Below, one piece after another: positions 39,201 through 53,000 of a stretch of 64,000 nucleotides of DNA (positions within the stretch are counted from its first letter, which is position 1; each line of letters begins with the position of its first letter). The position numbers and the translations under genes were made by a program. The notes beneath the pieces are model-generated. The model searched no databases, was not told the DNA's origin, and saw only the letters and a program-made list of their open reading frames with translations. Origin of the DNA: Oreocharis arfaki (taxonomy: Eukaryota > Chordata > Aves > Passeriformes > Paramythiidae); contig VZRR01009903.1 of NCBI GenBank assembly GCA_013398015.1, forward strand, positions 1,171,544-1,235,543, read 5' to 3'.

Positions 39201-40086
39201 TTCACTGCTGAGAAGCTGCAACACTAATTGTCAGTTTCCCACGATCAAAGTAATTTGGTTAAATAATTGGTTTACATTTACTATATTTTATTTGCCTCAC
39301 AAAAACAAATGTTATAACAAAAGATCATCTGAAGAGGAGGGAATGCTATGGTGATAACACCAATATGGTGCCAACATATGGAGAAATATGTGTGTCTTGT
39401 GCACATAAACAATGACATGAAGCTTCAGCTGTTTAGAGAACAAAGCTTTACACCTGAGCTAACTTAATATTGTGATATGTGCATTCTGGTGTGTGTGCTT
39501 ATGAGGGGTGAAGTTATTCTGATATTGGATTTTGGCACTGAAACTAATGTTTTAAATGCTGATTAACTGGTGATCATTTATAATTTATTCTTGATAGGTG
39601 ATAAAAGATGACATTTCTTCTTTACCAGTTACATGAAGTATGCACTCACATGCAAAACAACGGCTTTTCTATACCCCAAATCAGGTTGATGACATCATGA
39701 TAACCCTTCAAGACATTCTTGGCTTTTCGGATGTTTTCTCTTTTATTTTATATAATATGTGGATTTGACCACAATTTTCACAGCTCCTCCCCCAACGCAG
39801 AAAAGGAACACAGTAACTAAGTGCCTGCAGCAGTCGACAGAAGCTGTTTCCTTTAACCTCCCTCCAGACTACCAGGCGTGAAGAATGGCTGAAACATTTT
39901 CCTTCAGCCACCAGAGTGGCTCATTTTCCAAATGTCACTAGAACAGCTTCCTTGAGAAGAGGCTGCCACTGGAGTTCCTTCAAAATTCTGCCAGAATGGT
40001 TTAAACTCAAAAGTAATTAAAAGCCTCTGAAAAACTCATAAGTCAAGGGAGTGGCATAACACCCATTAATTACAGTGCTCCGTGAT

Positions 40087-40100
40087 GTCACACCTGTGAC
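40087..40100. promoter_or_regulatory. T-box-like dyad
   Basis: GTCACA and TGTGAC form a perfect 6-bp inverted repeat around CC. The left part reads TCACACCT, the T-box half site. It sits in a unique AT-rich segment with TTAATTACAG just upstream. Confidence 0.3.
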
Positions 40101-40468
40101 TTATGAGAGGCTATCCTGAGGTGGGTTCAGAGCTGCTGTTCATAATTTATAATGGTGTTTTGAAGCCTGCCTAGTGGAAAGCAGTTTAGCTTTGGGATTG
40201 TACAGATTTTGTAACAGCTGATTGCATGGTATAAAAAATAATATTGTGGCATTCATTGGGGAAACTATTGTGGCTGAACACAGGTTTAAACACCAAACAC
40301 ACCACCACCAAATGGTGCACGTGCAGTGGGACCATGACCCTGTGATAACAGCTGGTTTGACTATAGCACTGTTAATGTCAATCAATGGTCAATGCTAAGA
40401 GCAAAGGAAAAAAGAACTTCAGAGGACAAAGTGATTATTCCAGTGAATCCTGATGGTGACTGGTTTTT

Positions 40469-40502
40469 AACGTTAACGTTTTAACGTTTTAACGTTAACG
40501 TT
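40469..40502. promoter_or_regulatory. Symmetric cluster of five AACGTT palindromes
   Basis: AACGTT begins at 40469, 40475, 40483, 40491 and 40497, giving spacings of 6, 8, 8 and 6. The outer pairs overlap as GTTAAC. Each word is self-complementary and contains a CpG, in otherwise CpG-poor intron DNA. It could be a binding array or a degenerate short tandem repeat; nothing shows which. Confidence 0.45.
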
Positions 40503-43079
40503 GGAATCAGAAGGTTTGCTTAATTATGCTTGGCTGTAGCTGCAGAATTTAAACAGTTGTAAAGAAAATAAAATTCTGAACAGGTTACCTGAAATGAACA
40601 GAGGTGGGTTTATTTCAATCAGTCCTCAGATGCTATTTTTGCTAAAATATAGGGCATATTGTCTACAGAAGGTTAAATTAAATTATACAGAATGATACTC
40701 AGTTTTATGAATTTGCAGTAAGAGTTGTCTGTATCTGATAGACACTTACAGAAAAAAAAAAGGCAATGTTTCTGCAGCAGATTAAAACCTGCATTTCGCT
40801 TCTTTTTCCTTTGTCTGTTTTGAGTTTAAATGGAAACAAACCTTACAGTATAGAATTGGCTTAAGGTCACCTGTCTACAAGGGATTACTGTGTAGTTCCT
40901 TTTATATTTTTCCCCCTACTATTTTGAGGGACAAAAGGGCAGCAGTACCCTAAGGGCTTTTTCAAATAACCTCTTTAGCAAATAAAGTCATACCCTATGT
41001 ATAGAGGCCATTTCATCCCAGTCCCATGGGCTGCCTGTAGGGTAAAATACTGAATTTTTCTGGCATATGTCACTGAATGTGAAAAAGAGGACCACTACTT
41101 ACAGAAAGTTAAAGGCTGAATGAAAGAATGTGAATTTCCTTAATGCACTAATTTAAAACATTGTATATTGAAGCTCAAAACATTGACTATAAGCATCTCA
41201 GAGAAACACTGGAATACATTTATGTGAGCCATACAGAGACTCACGTATCAACAACTGATTAACTACGGCTGGAAAACACAACAGATTCAGCTTATCTGAA
41301 ATCTTAAACAAACAAATATATTTTCTCCAGGGAAAATAAATAAAATGAAATTTGGCCTATTCTTTATGCATGCAATCTTATGATGGTGTCAACATTACCA
41401 TAAACATCTCTGAAATCAACTGTCAAGAAGGAATCTGTTACGCTGATTTAAATTACTATTATTATTGTTTTTATTGCTGCACTTGCTGCACCCCACTTCT
41501 GTAATTGCTTAAAAGACAACATGCAAACCCCCAAACTCTCAAGTATTCATAAGGTATAAAAAATGGCTTTAAAACAAATGATTTGACAGCTGCAAATGCA
41601 GGATAACACCTAGTTACATTATAGAAACAGTGTGGATAATTACTTTTTTCAGAAGGAAAGACTCCATGGACCATGGTCCTGTCTGAATTTCCCTGCAGTT
41701 CGGATAATGTGCAGTAATACAAATCCTGTTGTCACCTCAACCAAGTCTTTTTATCATCTATACATCAGCAAGAATGATGAGAGACGTCCCATGATTCTAA
41801 CAGTCTTCCTTTGAAGGATCCACATGTTAATTACTGCACTAATTATGGTTTTTGAATAACCAAATGAAGTAAGCAGTCTATGGGAGGTACAGGCATAAAA
41901 CTAAGACTGAGAAAATACTAGTTACTGAAGTCATCAGTGTAAACTGACACATTGAACATGCTTAAAAAAAGTAGAAGTAGATTTTAAAAGACAAGCATAT
42001 TCAATAATTAGGGTTCCATACAGGAAAAAGAAATGTTATTTCTTAATGGCAAGTGCATTTAAACTGTTATCTAAAGATCTGAAGGTAAGCCTGCTTAATT
42101 CACTGCTTCTTCTTTTGTTATTAGGAAAACATAATTGTTCCAAATAATTAGCACTAGAGTACATCACAAGCTGACAACAAAATTATAGAAATCTTCATAT
42201 TCAGATCCGTCTAGCTGGCTATTAGGAACAGTTTCTGATCATAACCCATTAGTTGAAGTGCTGTGAGTTCTTGATTGCCACCAAATAACCTCAGATATCT
42301 GCCTAAGTTAACAGCCTCTATTTATTCAGAGTTTTCTTGACAGTAAAAATTGCTTACGATTTTTACAGCTGCCACACAAAAGAACAGTATCAGATGTGTG
42401 CACTCGCAAGACTAGGTGATAAAATAATTGAAATGTGGATTTTTAGACACAATTTTAATGCCTAACTTTCTAAATGAAAAACAGCTATGGGATTTCTGTG
42501 TGCTATAATGGTACTACGGGCTTTCATGTTTATTAAAAATTAACATGAACACATTCCAAATCTTCCTAGTTGTGATGACCATGCTAATTAAAATAAGATT
42601 TGTTTGGGCCAAGGTTCTTTCGCATAATAGCCCTACTTTGTCCTTTTTTTCCACTGAATGCTAACTAATCAGCTGCTAAAGATATTTCTGTATTTTAAGG
42701 CTCAACAATCCTTCTTGGGTTTTTTTGGCTCTTTCTTTGAATCATACCATGGCATAAACAGCTGTTAATCCATTTCTTAAACAGATAACTAGCATGGATA
42801 GCATCACAGCAAAAGCTACTAGAAAGTGTAGCATTTCTTTAAAAGACACTGACAAATGAATCCTCTGACAGAAATCGCTGCTGTAACCCCAAAAGGAAAA
42901 AAAAAAGAAACCAACAAAAACCCCTATACACATGGTAAGAAAGGAATTGTACTCTTTTAGTCACTTACCCAGCTTCAGTGAGTGGATTATTGATAATGTA
43001 ATCCAGACAAAATAAAAACTTATTTAAATTTCCCATCTAATACCTTAGTTATCTATAATGCCATTTGAAGCTCCTTTCG

Positions 43080-43310
43080 AAATGTGGTGGTTTTTTTTTT
43101 TTTCTGATAATAGCTCAGTTTATAAACCTACAAAGCTTTATGTCAAATCCCATGGGGAATAACTTTGATTACTAGAGTAATTAATGATGCTGGATAGTAA
43201 TATGGATTTTCTTTTAAGATTTGAGTTTGAAGTTAATTAGTCTCCACATTATGATTTGCTGATTAATTACAGATATTTAGTTATAAAGAGAGATGTTAAT
43301 TATTAATCTA
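43080..43310. promoter_or_regulatory. Candidate element with four TAATTA homeodomain sites
   Basis: TAATTA occurs at 43178-43183, 43234-43239, 43264-43269 and 43297-43302, four times in 125 bases of unique sequence. That exceeds what this base composition would give by chance. It resembles homeodomain-bound enhancers. Motif-based only. Confidence 0.33.
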
Positions 43311-43766
43311 AAAAATCATCTTGTGCAATTAACTAAAACTTTGACATCAGTCACCACTCTCCTTGTATGTAACTTCCAAGGTGCTAATTCTATGGAGGGA
43401 GGCACATGCCTTCCCAAAAAGGTAAAAAAAATCCTTCTGCTATCTTTTTGTGTATATAGCATAGTGAACAAATTTTTCTCTTAATTTGTCAGGACAAGCC
43501 ACCCACTTTGAAGCTGGACTGTAACTTAATTCTCATGAAAGTACTGATCTTTCATTGCTTATTCTTACAATATGCATCATCTTATCACTGAAAAAAAAAA
43601 GTGCTATAGAAGAAATTCCACTATGAGTCTTAACTGTGCGCACTCTTAAAATCACGTCTTAACCTCAGAGCTGTGATGTTCTGCTGACTGATGGGCTTTG
43701 TCAGTTCCCATGTTAAACTCTGGAATGAGCTTCAGTGTTGCTACAGAGATCAGTATTTTCTAGCAA

Positions 43767-43781
43767 CAGCAGCAGCAGCAG
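43767..43781 (+). repeat. Short (CAG)5 repeat
   Basis: Five perfect CAG units in intron sequence. Short and probably stable. Confidence 0.85.
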
Positions 43782-46700
43782 TCTTTACCAGTGCCAAGAA
43801 AATATTAGAGCAAAACTACTAATTAATATAATAGCTCAGTTAGAATTTAAAATCAACTTTTGTTTAAAAAGAAACCCCACCTTATCTCTTTTTTCTCCCC
43901 CTTCTCTTCTGATCTGCAAAGAAGAAATCTTGCTGTTAATGTAAAGGGGATAAGAACGCGATTAAGAAATAGGGTTAAACCAAAAAGCATCAGCAGCACA
44001 CCAATGTCCGGGAATTTACCCTAGTAACACAGACTCTGAACAGGGATCTGTTTACATTATCTCTAGATCATCTTGACAATATTCATTCTCTATTTACCTA
44101 AATGAGGCAATATGATGATATTTATTGCTCAGAATGGCTAAATATAGACTTTTCCTGAGCACTCAGTATCATAGTGGGAGGTTTTGCTCTAATCTACATC
44201 TTTAAACTGACAAGCTGGAGCATTCCTAATGAATGCCTCTTTTCATCTGGATGTCTGTGTGTATTTGACAGTATAAATATTTAGCAATATCGGAGTCAGC
44301 TTGTGATTTTACCCAGATGGACTGATTGATGCCTTGGCTTGACGTTGCCAAAGACAATCCATGTAGTTATATAAGCAATTTCCCTCTTACTTCCTAAGAA
44401 GCAATTAGGTGGCCAAAGGCAGCAACCCAAAAATAGTGAGAATACTTCTGGTATCAGCTGACAACTCTAAGGGATAAATAAAATATGGTACTTAAATTAT
44501 TACCACTTTACTTTCATGAATCATGGGATTAAAGCTTTCACTTCTAAAGTACATATAAATTGCAGGGTTTCTTATGTCTGTAATTTGCAAGAATCTAAGT
44601 TAAAATACCAGCTAATCAGTCAACTCACATTCACCTTGGGAAAAGTACCACCCTTCCTTGTCATTTTTGTAAATTGCATGCCTAAGCACCAATGTTATTT
44701 TCGGGGGAAAAAAGCTTGTTGTCAATAACATATATTGCAGTCTAGTTAAAACAACATTTGTTAAGGTTTAATCGCAAATGTAATCTGCTTTTAAAGTTTA
44801 GACAGAATGCTCAGAGAAATTCAAGGGACAGATAATAAATCATTTTCTCCTATCCTGGGTGTGAACAAGGTAGGCTGGAGTCTTGCAGGTGTGCTGCCTT
44901 TTTCTCCTACGTGTTGCAGACTCTTGCTGGTTCCCACAGACCATTCAAAAATATAGGGGTTCCATCAACTAAGAAATAAGAAATTTTTTACTATCTGACT
45001 TTCAAACGACACTGCACTTTTCGTATTGTTAAATATTCCCAATAATTCTATTCAGTTTGCATCTTTGGCGTCCACTTTGTAATTCATAATGTGTCTCTGT
45101 AACAAATTGCAGCAAAGACAATTTTTAGCTAAATTTCATGCACACACATATAAAAATATGTGAATACAAAAAAAAAAAAATCCTGGATACTGAATGTCAG
45201 CTTTACATTAGCTATGCACTGTTTGTCTGTGCCGGTCTTACACCGTGTAAGATGCCTGCAATCATTATGTCTTGTGCTCTTACACATGTTAGTACTTTGG
45301 GGGAAGAACAGTTGCACATTATTTTTGGCTATGGTAAAACTCGCATGTCTCAGCTATGTTGTTGATTTCACTCTCCTCCCTAAACACCTTTAGTTTCTTT
45401 GTTTTCTATTAACTCATTCCAGTCTTTCTATGCCCCATGCAGTAACCCAGGAAAAAGGGCAAGGAAGACATTATTCTTCTTGACACTAATACCTACAGAT
45501 CCTGCTCTGCAGTGATACCTCTCCCTATCATGAAGTATCTCAGCAAAGAGAATTCTCCAAACTCAAGAGCTGGAACCATTAATATATTCCACAGGCAAGT
45601 GGGACACGTTGCCCATTAGTAATCAGACAAACACAACAAGGCTTCTTGGGGACTGGCCATCTGCTTGTGATATACAGGAGTTTTAAGTGCAGCATGCATT
45701 GGCTACATCATTTTCTTCAGAAAGGCAGTCTCTCTCTGACTACCTGTTTTATTATTATTCTGTGACCAGCTGGGTGCCAAATAAAAATAAATGTATGCTG
45801 TTTTGTATTTATTGGATTTGATAAGTAATAAATTTGTTATTGACCAGATCCAGAGTGTGAAGGCCTGAGGCACAATCCAATGGTCTCTACTCACTTGATC
45901 ATTACACCCTCCACTTTCAATCAAGCTGCATTGAATGGTGTTACTCTGTGTTTTGCTTCTCAATTGTCTGGTTTGAGAATGGAGGGTCAGGGATGGAGAG
46001 AGAGGAAAGCTGATGTCTTCTAGTGAGAAAATTAGGAAAGAAAGGGAAGGCTGTCCCTTTAAGCTGGGAGATAACTACAATACAATACAATACCAAAAGA
46101 AATCTGGTGATAGAGTGCACTGTACATGGTACAATCCATTGAACAGGTTGATGTGAGAAATTACTAGGTCGGATAAGGCAAAGTTTAGAATAAACTGCAT
46201 TGTTTTACAAAATATGTCATTGGGAAAAATGCATTAACTCTAATCAGCCAAAATGGTGTGATTCATTGCTTAATTTCAGGGTACCAGGCTATAAATTACA
46301 TCAGGCCTGCCACAACTAATTTTTGCAGTGGCATACTAGATGAAAAATGAAATGTCCAAGTGGCTACAAGTGAAAAGCTTCCATCTTTCTTCCACAGCTG
46401 AATATTACTTACTCTAATGATGTATAATAGCCTGCAACTACACTTAACCTGTGCATTAAATAGCAACACAAACTGTTTACCTAGAGTTATGAACAAGAAA
46501 ACAGCAAATCAAGCAAAGGAATCTAGAGTGTGTACATTAACCTCCCACATGCCAACATAATTGTCCCCTACAGATGATGTATAACACTTACTCCAAATCA
46601 TACTTTTTTTTTCATTACACATAATAGATTACGCTTCAAGTATCAAAAGTGTCAAAGCATGTGTGATAAATTGATGCCAAAATGTACCTAATTAATAAGT

Positions 46701-46977
46701 CTGATGATGTTTAGATTAAAACAGATGTTGGTTATGTTGTTAACAGAAAAACAGCTAATAAAAATAATTGCAACCTATATGCCTAAAAACTGCAGGTATT
46801 ATTAAAAAGAAAAACAAAACCTGAACAGTGCAAAATGGTTAGTAAGCTTTTTTGGGTGCAAATGTTCTTTTATGTACAGATTCCTAACAACAGATCAAAG
46901 CAGTTAATCAGATCAGCAGTTATGAGCAACTACCCCTTGTTTAAAATCCATAGCCAGGCTTTACATGGAGATAATTT

Positions 46978-47024
46978 CTACCAGTGATACTGGTAGTGCA
47001 ACAAAATACCAGTGTGCAACAAAA
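46978..47024. repeat. Small hairpin next to a direct repeat
   Basis: CTACCAGT (46978-46985) and ACTGGTAG (46989-46996) are perfect 8-bp arms around GAT. Just downstream, GTGCAACAAAA appears twice within about 35 bases, with a second ACCAGTG between the copies. Confidence 0.75.
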
Positions 47025-50000
47025 ACTACTGTAAAACATAGTTGCTGTTATTCACTTACAATAAATAAGGTGAATTCTGTGTTGATTATATGAAAAAAAA
47101 GAAGATAATGAGCTCCAGAAAGTTTGTAAATGTGATCAAGTAATCCATGATTACTACAAGTATCTTGTAGGTACCATTGAAAAAATAAACTAGAAATAAT
47201 AACATGGTATTTTAAAACAAGCTTTAATCTATAAATTAAATATCATAATATTTAAAATATTTGAGTTTTTACCCTGATGGAAAATAACTGTTTATCACTC
47301 TCCTTCCTTTAAAAATATAGTATCCAGGGAGAATCTATTGATGGAAAACCTGATGACAAAATATTCTATCGGTCTGAAGCAACTTCTGGAGAATCTGATT
47401 AGGTCTCATGCTGCAATACTAGGTATTCCATTTTTGCCAAAGGGCCAGCTATTATTATTAACATCATTTGTCTGAATCATTACTCTGCACCTTGGTTCAG
47501 CAAACACTATGAAGATGGCATGGTAATAAATGACCGCAGGATTCTTTCCTGCTTCAGCCTGTTTTTATCTGCCACCTCTCTACCGTCAGCTCCATCTTTC
47601 TGAACCTCTCTGAATCCCCAAAAGGGACGGGGCGTCTATTTGTTTTCCACTAGGTTACCACTCTGTCTATTGTTGTTTGCACTAAAGGGTACAAATTCAA
47701 TTCATTCTTGTGACATAAAAGCACTGATACAGTAAATTTTTTGCCCAAGAGAAAACACAAAGTTGCTGAATATGGGCTAAGATGTGAAGCTCTTGTGTGT
47801 ACGTGAAGGAGCTTTCTGAGACAGTCTTGCTCACTAAATATTGTTTTTTCTTCACCACAATCACATTACAGCATTTTAAACTTACACTAACCTTGCCAAA
47901 TTGGTACCTCTTGCAAAACAGTGACTGTGTAGGAGGGGTTAAGTAATGCATCCTCTCGTACCTATAAGCAAGGGAGGAAACAAAGGGCTGGGAGGTAAGA
48001 TAGCCAATCAGTAGCTGTAAGATTAAGTAAGCCAGTGCTTCCACAATAATCAGGGTTAGTGGAAATGGCAGATGAGAACTGAGGAAAATAAATAACCAAG
48101 GAGACAAGACTTAAAAAGAGTTAAATAAGAAAACTGGAATGAGAGGGAACTACGGGACATTGAATAATCTTATTTTTCTGCATGTTGAAATTCACACAAA
48201 TTACTTTACCTTCATTCATACCTAAACATGCCAAAATATAATCAATCTGCCATCTCAAATAATTGATCAAAACTGAGCAGACAAGGCATAATGTTTCATA
48301 CTTCACTCTGCAAAATAAAACCAAAACCTTTCAGAGATGTAATGGGTCTCTTTCTTTAAAATAAGAAAATATGCTTATTTTCTTCTTCAGTGACAAGAAA
48401 TATTGAAGTGTTGGAAAATACTATATCAGGACCAGACATCTCTTCAAGATTTCCCAATTACAAACATCTAGTCTGAGATTCCATCCTTTTGCAAAACCGT
48501 AAGGCAGATTTTATGAGATGATCCATTAGCAAAAATAAATTTCAATGTCCTAATATAAGTAAACATATCCGGCTTTGAGGGAATTTAAGTCATGTAAATG
48601 CAGTTATAAAGCAAACTTAGCACTGGCTTTTCACGGCCAAAGGCATCTTGTTTTTCCAAATACACTGTTAAGAAGTGCCAAACTTAGTAAACCCTACAGA
48701 AAATAGCCAAGTACTTTCTTGTCTGAGTCTTATAGAATGCTTAAAAATAGCACTCCTAAGTATAAAATGTTATAACTGTTTACAAAACCTGAAAGGTTGC
48801 ATTATGCACGACTTTCTTTGCCATCAAAATGCTCTATGTTCCTGCCAGAAGTTAAGAAGTTATCACTTGAAAATCACTGGCTAATCTAGCTTGTGCTAAG
48901 ATGGATTTTTAATGAAAGTTTAATGAATGATAAATACTTGTTTCTTGATAAATGTTTAATTATGCCAATAATTACCAACTGCTGAAAACTACTGTTGTGT
49001 TAATAATGGCATTTTAGTACACAAGCAGTTTCATGAGTCATGATGCTGTTAAAGATCAGAATTCCATCTGTCTAATGCAAACTAGCAAAACAAAAGAAAA
49101 GTCTAATTAATATTTTGATACATTTTCCCTATACACTTAAAACGGATGTCCTTTTGTGAAAGAATAAATTTACTAGCTCCCTTTTTGAGAGAAGAATTAA
49201 ATGTCTCAGAGCCATTATGTTATTAATCATTACTGCTATTTGAACCTAAAAACTGAAAGAGAAAAAGAAATCAAGCCAGATGTAGCATATGTATGAATGC
49301 TTGTTGCTTACTTTTCTTTGGAAGAGGAGAGAATAGGAGATTAAGGTGATGATGAGACCAAGTTTCATCATGAAATATTTTGTAATGTTCAGGTACCACA
49401 CTACCTGATTAATGTTTGTGACATTAATCTTCAGAGTTACCTAGGACTATTTTGCTCATGTCGAAAAGCCAGCAGACCGAAACCCTCACCTCCTACAAGC
49501 GAGGGGCCAAGAAACATCAAATTGTCATTGTGCCTTCCAATGGGGCCAGATGAAATGAAGACTTTCTTAGAAGTACAATGAAGATAACAACATAGACATG
49601 AAATAAATCAGGACAAAGTAAAATGAGAGAAGAATATTGCCATGAAAAATAAGAGGAGACCAAGGAGGCTTTCACTGACTTATTTGTTCCTGGTTGCCTC
49701 TTAGTTTGAAAATATCTCCCATATTTGTTGTGTTCATGGTACTAATTTTGGCTCTGTCTCTCACCTAATACCTGTCACAATACCTGTGGACAGCCTACCC
49801 AGGATCCTGGCCAGGTGCTAGTCCATTGGGCTTTTAATGATTGAAATACGGCTTGTTCCCTGCATCAACTCCAATGTTAGGACATATTTTTCATCAGTAT
49901 ATTTAAAAAGGGTTTCTGATCCTTATAAATGTTGAGTTTACATTCTTTCACAAATATTGAGGTTTTCTTTCTTCTTGAAGCTATTTAAAATTTCAATTGA

Positions 50001-53000
50001 AATGGGTCTTTGCCTTTCACAGCAAAGATGGGACAGTGTACTGCAAAACTTACTTTATTCAGTAATCTTGTATCTCATGTGGTTTTGACTAGGGGACCCT
50101 ATAAATTATTTCCATTTCCTACATCTACAACTCTACGACACAAATTTGTTTTCTACATAAAGGAAATGTATTTTTTGAGATGGTATTCTTATTTAACATT
50201 TATGTAATCTTTACTGTGTGTCAGGATGTATTGGAGGAATATGACCTCAACTCGGGCACCTTACAGAATACTTTGATTCTGAAACTATTCTTGTCGTTCT
50301 GAGAATTGCCTGACACCTTTCATTTATTTTTTTACTGAAAAATACTCTTTTTTGCAGATTGGCAGCAGATCATAACAAAAAGGTAGCTAAACAGAAAACG
50401 AGACCATAAACTCTAATACTGAACCAGCCAAACACACCAATGAAGCATCAGAAACAAGTTTTTCTTGCTGGAGAGAGAGAGAGGAATGCTGCTGGAGATT
50501 AACACAGCAAGCCTGTTAGCATCCATATAGCATCTGCAATGCAACACAGAAGTCAGTGCAGTGAAACAGAAAACAAAGCCCATCCTGACAAATGGCTGGT
50601 GGCTAATAACACTTCCTCCCTAAGATTAACTTAGGAGAATAAAAGAACAAATGCAAAGGTATACTCAAATATATATTGACAATTTTTCCTGCAGTTGAAT
50701 CATAGCAGGCACCTGCTCAAAGGTTATAAAATTACCTAGATTGTACAGTAATGTATGATACAATCAGTGATAGCCTTTTTGATGCTGTCATACTGTAACA
50801 CTTGGAACCTAAAGGTGATAATATATAGCTATCAACCTCATCAATATTCTGTATTTTAAACAGATGCAAAACCCATTCATCTCCTAATACTACTCCCAGT
50901 AATCAATACCATAAGGAAACTGTCCCTTTCTACTGAGCCAAAACATTCCCGTGACCCATGTGGGGAGACAGACTCCTGTACCATATAATGGTGGGATGGG
51001 CAAGTCAGTCCCAAATCCCATTGATTTCAGGAAAATGGTCTGCTTTGCTCCTCACAAAAGACAGTAAAGCAGACCAGCTAACGCTGCCCAAAAGCATTAC
51101 CATAAATCATAAAAATATTTATTTTATTATGGAAGGGATATAGCAGTTTGCAAGTTTTTAAAAATATCTCAGTTCTGAGCAACTTGTCTACAAAAATTTC
51201 GTTCTATTGCAATACTACAGTGACGTTTATAATAAAAAATGCTGCTTACAAAAATCAAAGAACTGTCCTAATCCCATTGCACCCAGCCTTCACCCTCTAT
51301 TTCAAAATCTTTCCAACGCTACTCCTCTTGAAGTCAACAAACAAAATGTTTCATCCTGAATATCTCAGAAGCAGTTACATACATGCTGTGTTAACAATAA
51401 TATTTTGGGGGTGTCTGTGCTTTTAATACATGGTAACATACTGGTAAAAACTGCCTGCGCCTACAGTTGCTCATTACAACTGGACTGGAGCTGAAAGGTT
51501 GAAAATTTCTCCTAAAAATACGTGGTAGAGACAGTCATATATTAAAGTTTCACTCCATGTAAATGGAATGTCACTCTTTTATAACTACAGTCCACTATGA
51601 TAATCCTCTTGGAATGCATTAATTATCATCCACCAGATAAGTGTCAAAAGCTACATTCCTAAAGGATTATCAATTCCCACCCAATTTCTACTGGGCTGAA
51701 TAAGGAAGAAAAGTTAGGGGAAAAAGAAGCAGCATCAAGAAGCTCTTAGTCTTCCCACAGCTATTCTCTACTCAGAATGAAAATACTGCCTTTTGGAACA
51801 GCTCAGCCATTCATATAGCTTTCATCACAACTGCTCAAGTAGAAGAGAACTAGTGACATGGTATCTGTGTTAAAACAGGAAAGATTTTGTCCTGTGGATT
51901 CTTTCATTATATAGCAATATTCTCATTAGAAGTACTGGGGAAAAGAAAGAAAACCCTTCACTGCTAGAAGGCTTCAATAAAGACCTCAAACCCACAAAAC
52001 AAGAGTCTTTCTTTCTTCAAGTTAAGAAGTTTTTAACCATTACGTCTAATGATTTTCTACCGCCTTTTTTTTTTTTTTGCTGTGCTTTCACTTTTCTACT
52101 TTTGAAGAAAACAGAACTCAAAACTCTCAAAAAGACTTCAGTGAACAACTTGACTGACTACATATATACGCAGGAGAAGACATAGAAAAAGCAGTGTTCC
52201 AAACATACGGAGCAAGACCAAAACCAAATTGTAAACAAAATCTGACTTTTGTGAAAGAAGTTACATAACCACACCCCCCCAAATAGACACAATTTCTAAG
52301 ATAGTGTGTTGCCTTTTTTATAGGCTTCTGGATATAGTTTACTACTTTTAATTTAGGTGCCTGTATGCAAGTCATTTGTGAAAAATTCAGTCCGTCCAAC
52401 CTCACAACAAGAGAAGAGTATGCAATCAGTTGAGAAATACACACACATCCAAGCACATGGATGGGCAATACCACCTAAATCAGCAATACAAATTGCTCTA
52501 ATGCAGGTCTAGCATTATGGCTGCAACCTCAGTAAGCTTGGAAACTGATGGAGATGAGATAGAATAATTCCTTGTTTAAAATAGGCTCTAGTGCACAGAA
52601 AAGTTAGTGGTGAGCCTCTTCATGCTGCTTTTGCTTCTGAGTTATCAATGAAGTGATAGCCCTGCCTGGAATTAAGCAGTATTAGTAGAGTTATATATAC
52701 AATTTATATGGTGTAATTGTTCTTAGGGGTATTGTGCCAGGCCCTGTACAAACACAGCAGCTGAGGGAAGCAACCCACTGAAAGGCCTCAGAGTCTAAAA
52801 ACAAAATGAGAGCAAACTAATAATAATGAAAGCATAATGCTGGACAGCTTACACATGGTCACACTACTATAGAAAAGAAGCCTTTTATTCACCTAATGTC
52901 CTAAGCAGGACATTTCAAGCCACTAAGAATATTGACATTTTACTATATTTGTTGCTATCACTGTGGGGCATGCAGGTGGAAATGCCGCACAATTCTTCAA

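Larger units (their letters stand above)
30674..40460. other. Intron sequence, no gene recognised
   Basis: AT-rich, with frames up to 134 codons (plus, 33213-33617) that lack domains and exon borders. Segments about 36000-36260 and 39960-40115 carry clustered regulatory-type words. A T-rich homopolymer patch lies at about 37219-37246. Confidence 0.5.

Noticed and set aside
47697..48107. 136-codon minus-strand frame in the intron
   Set aside because: No domain, low-complexity hydrophobic composition and no splice-site context. Expected by chance in a sequence of this length.
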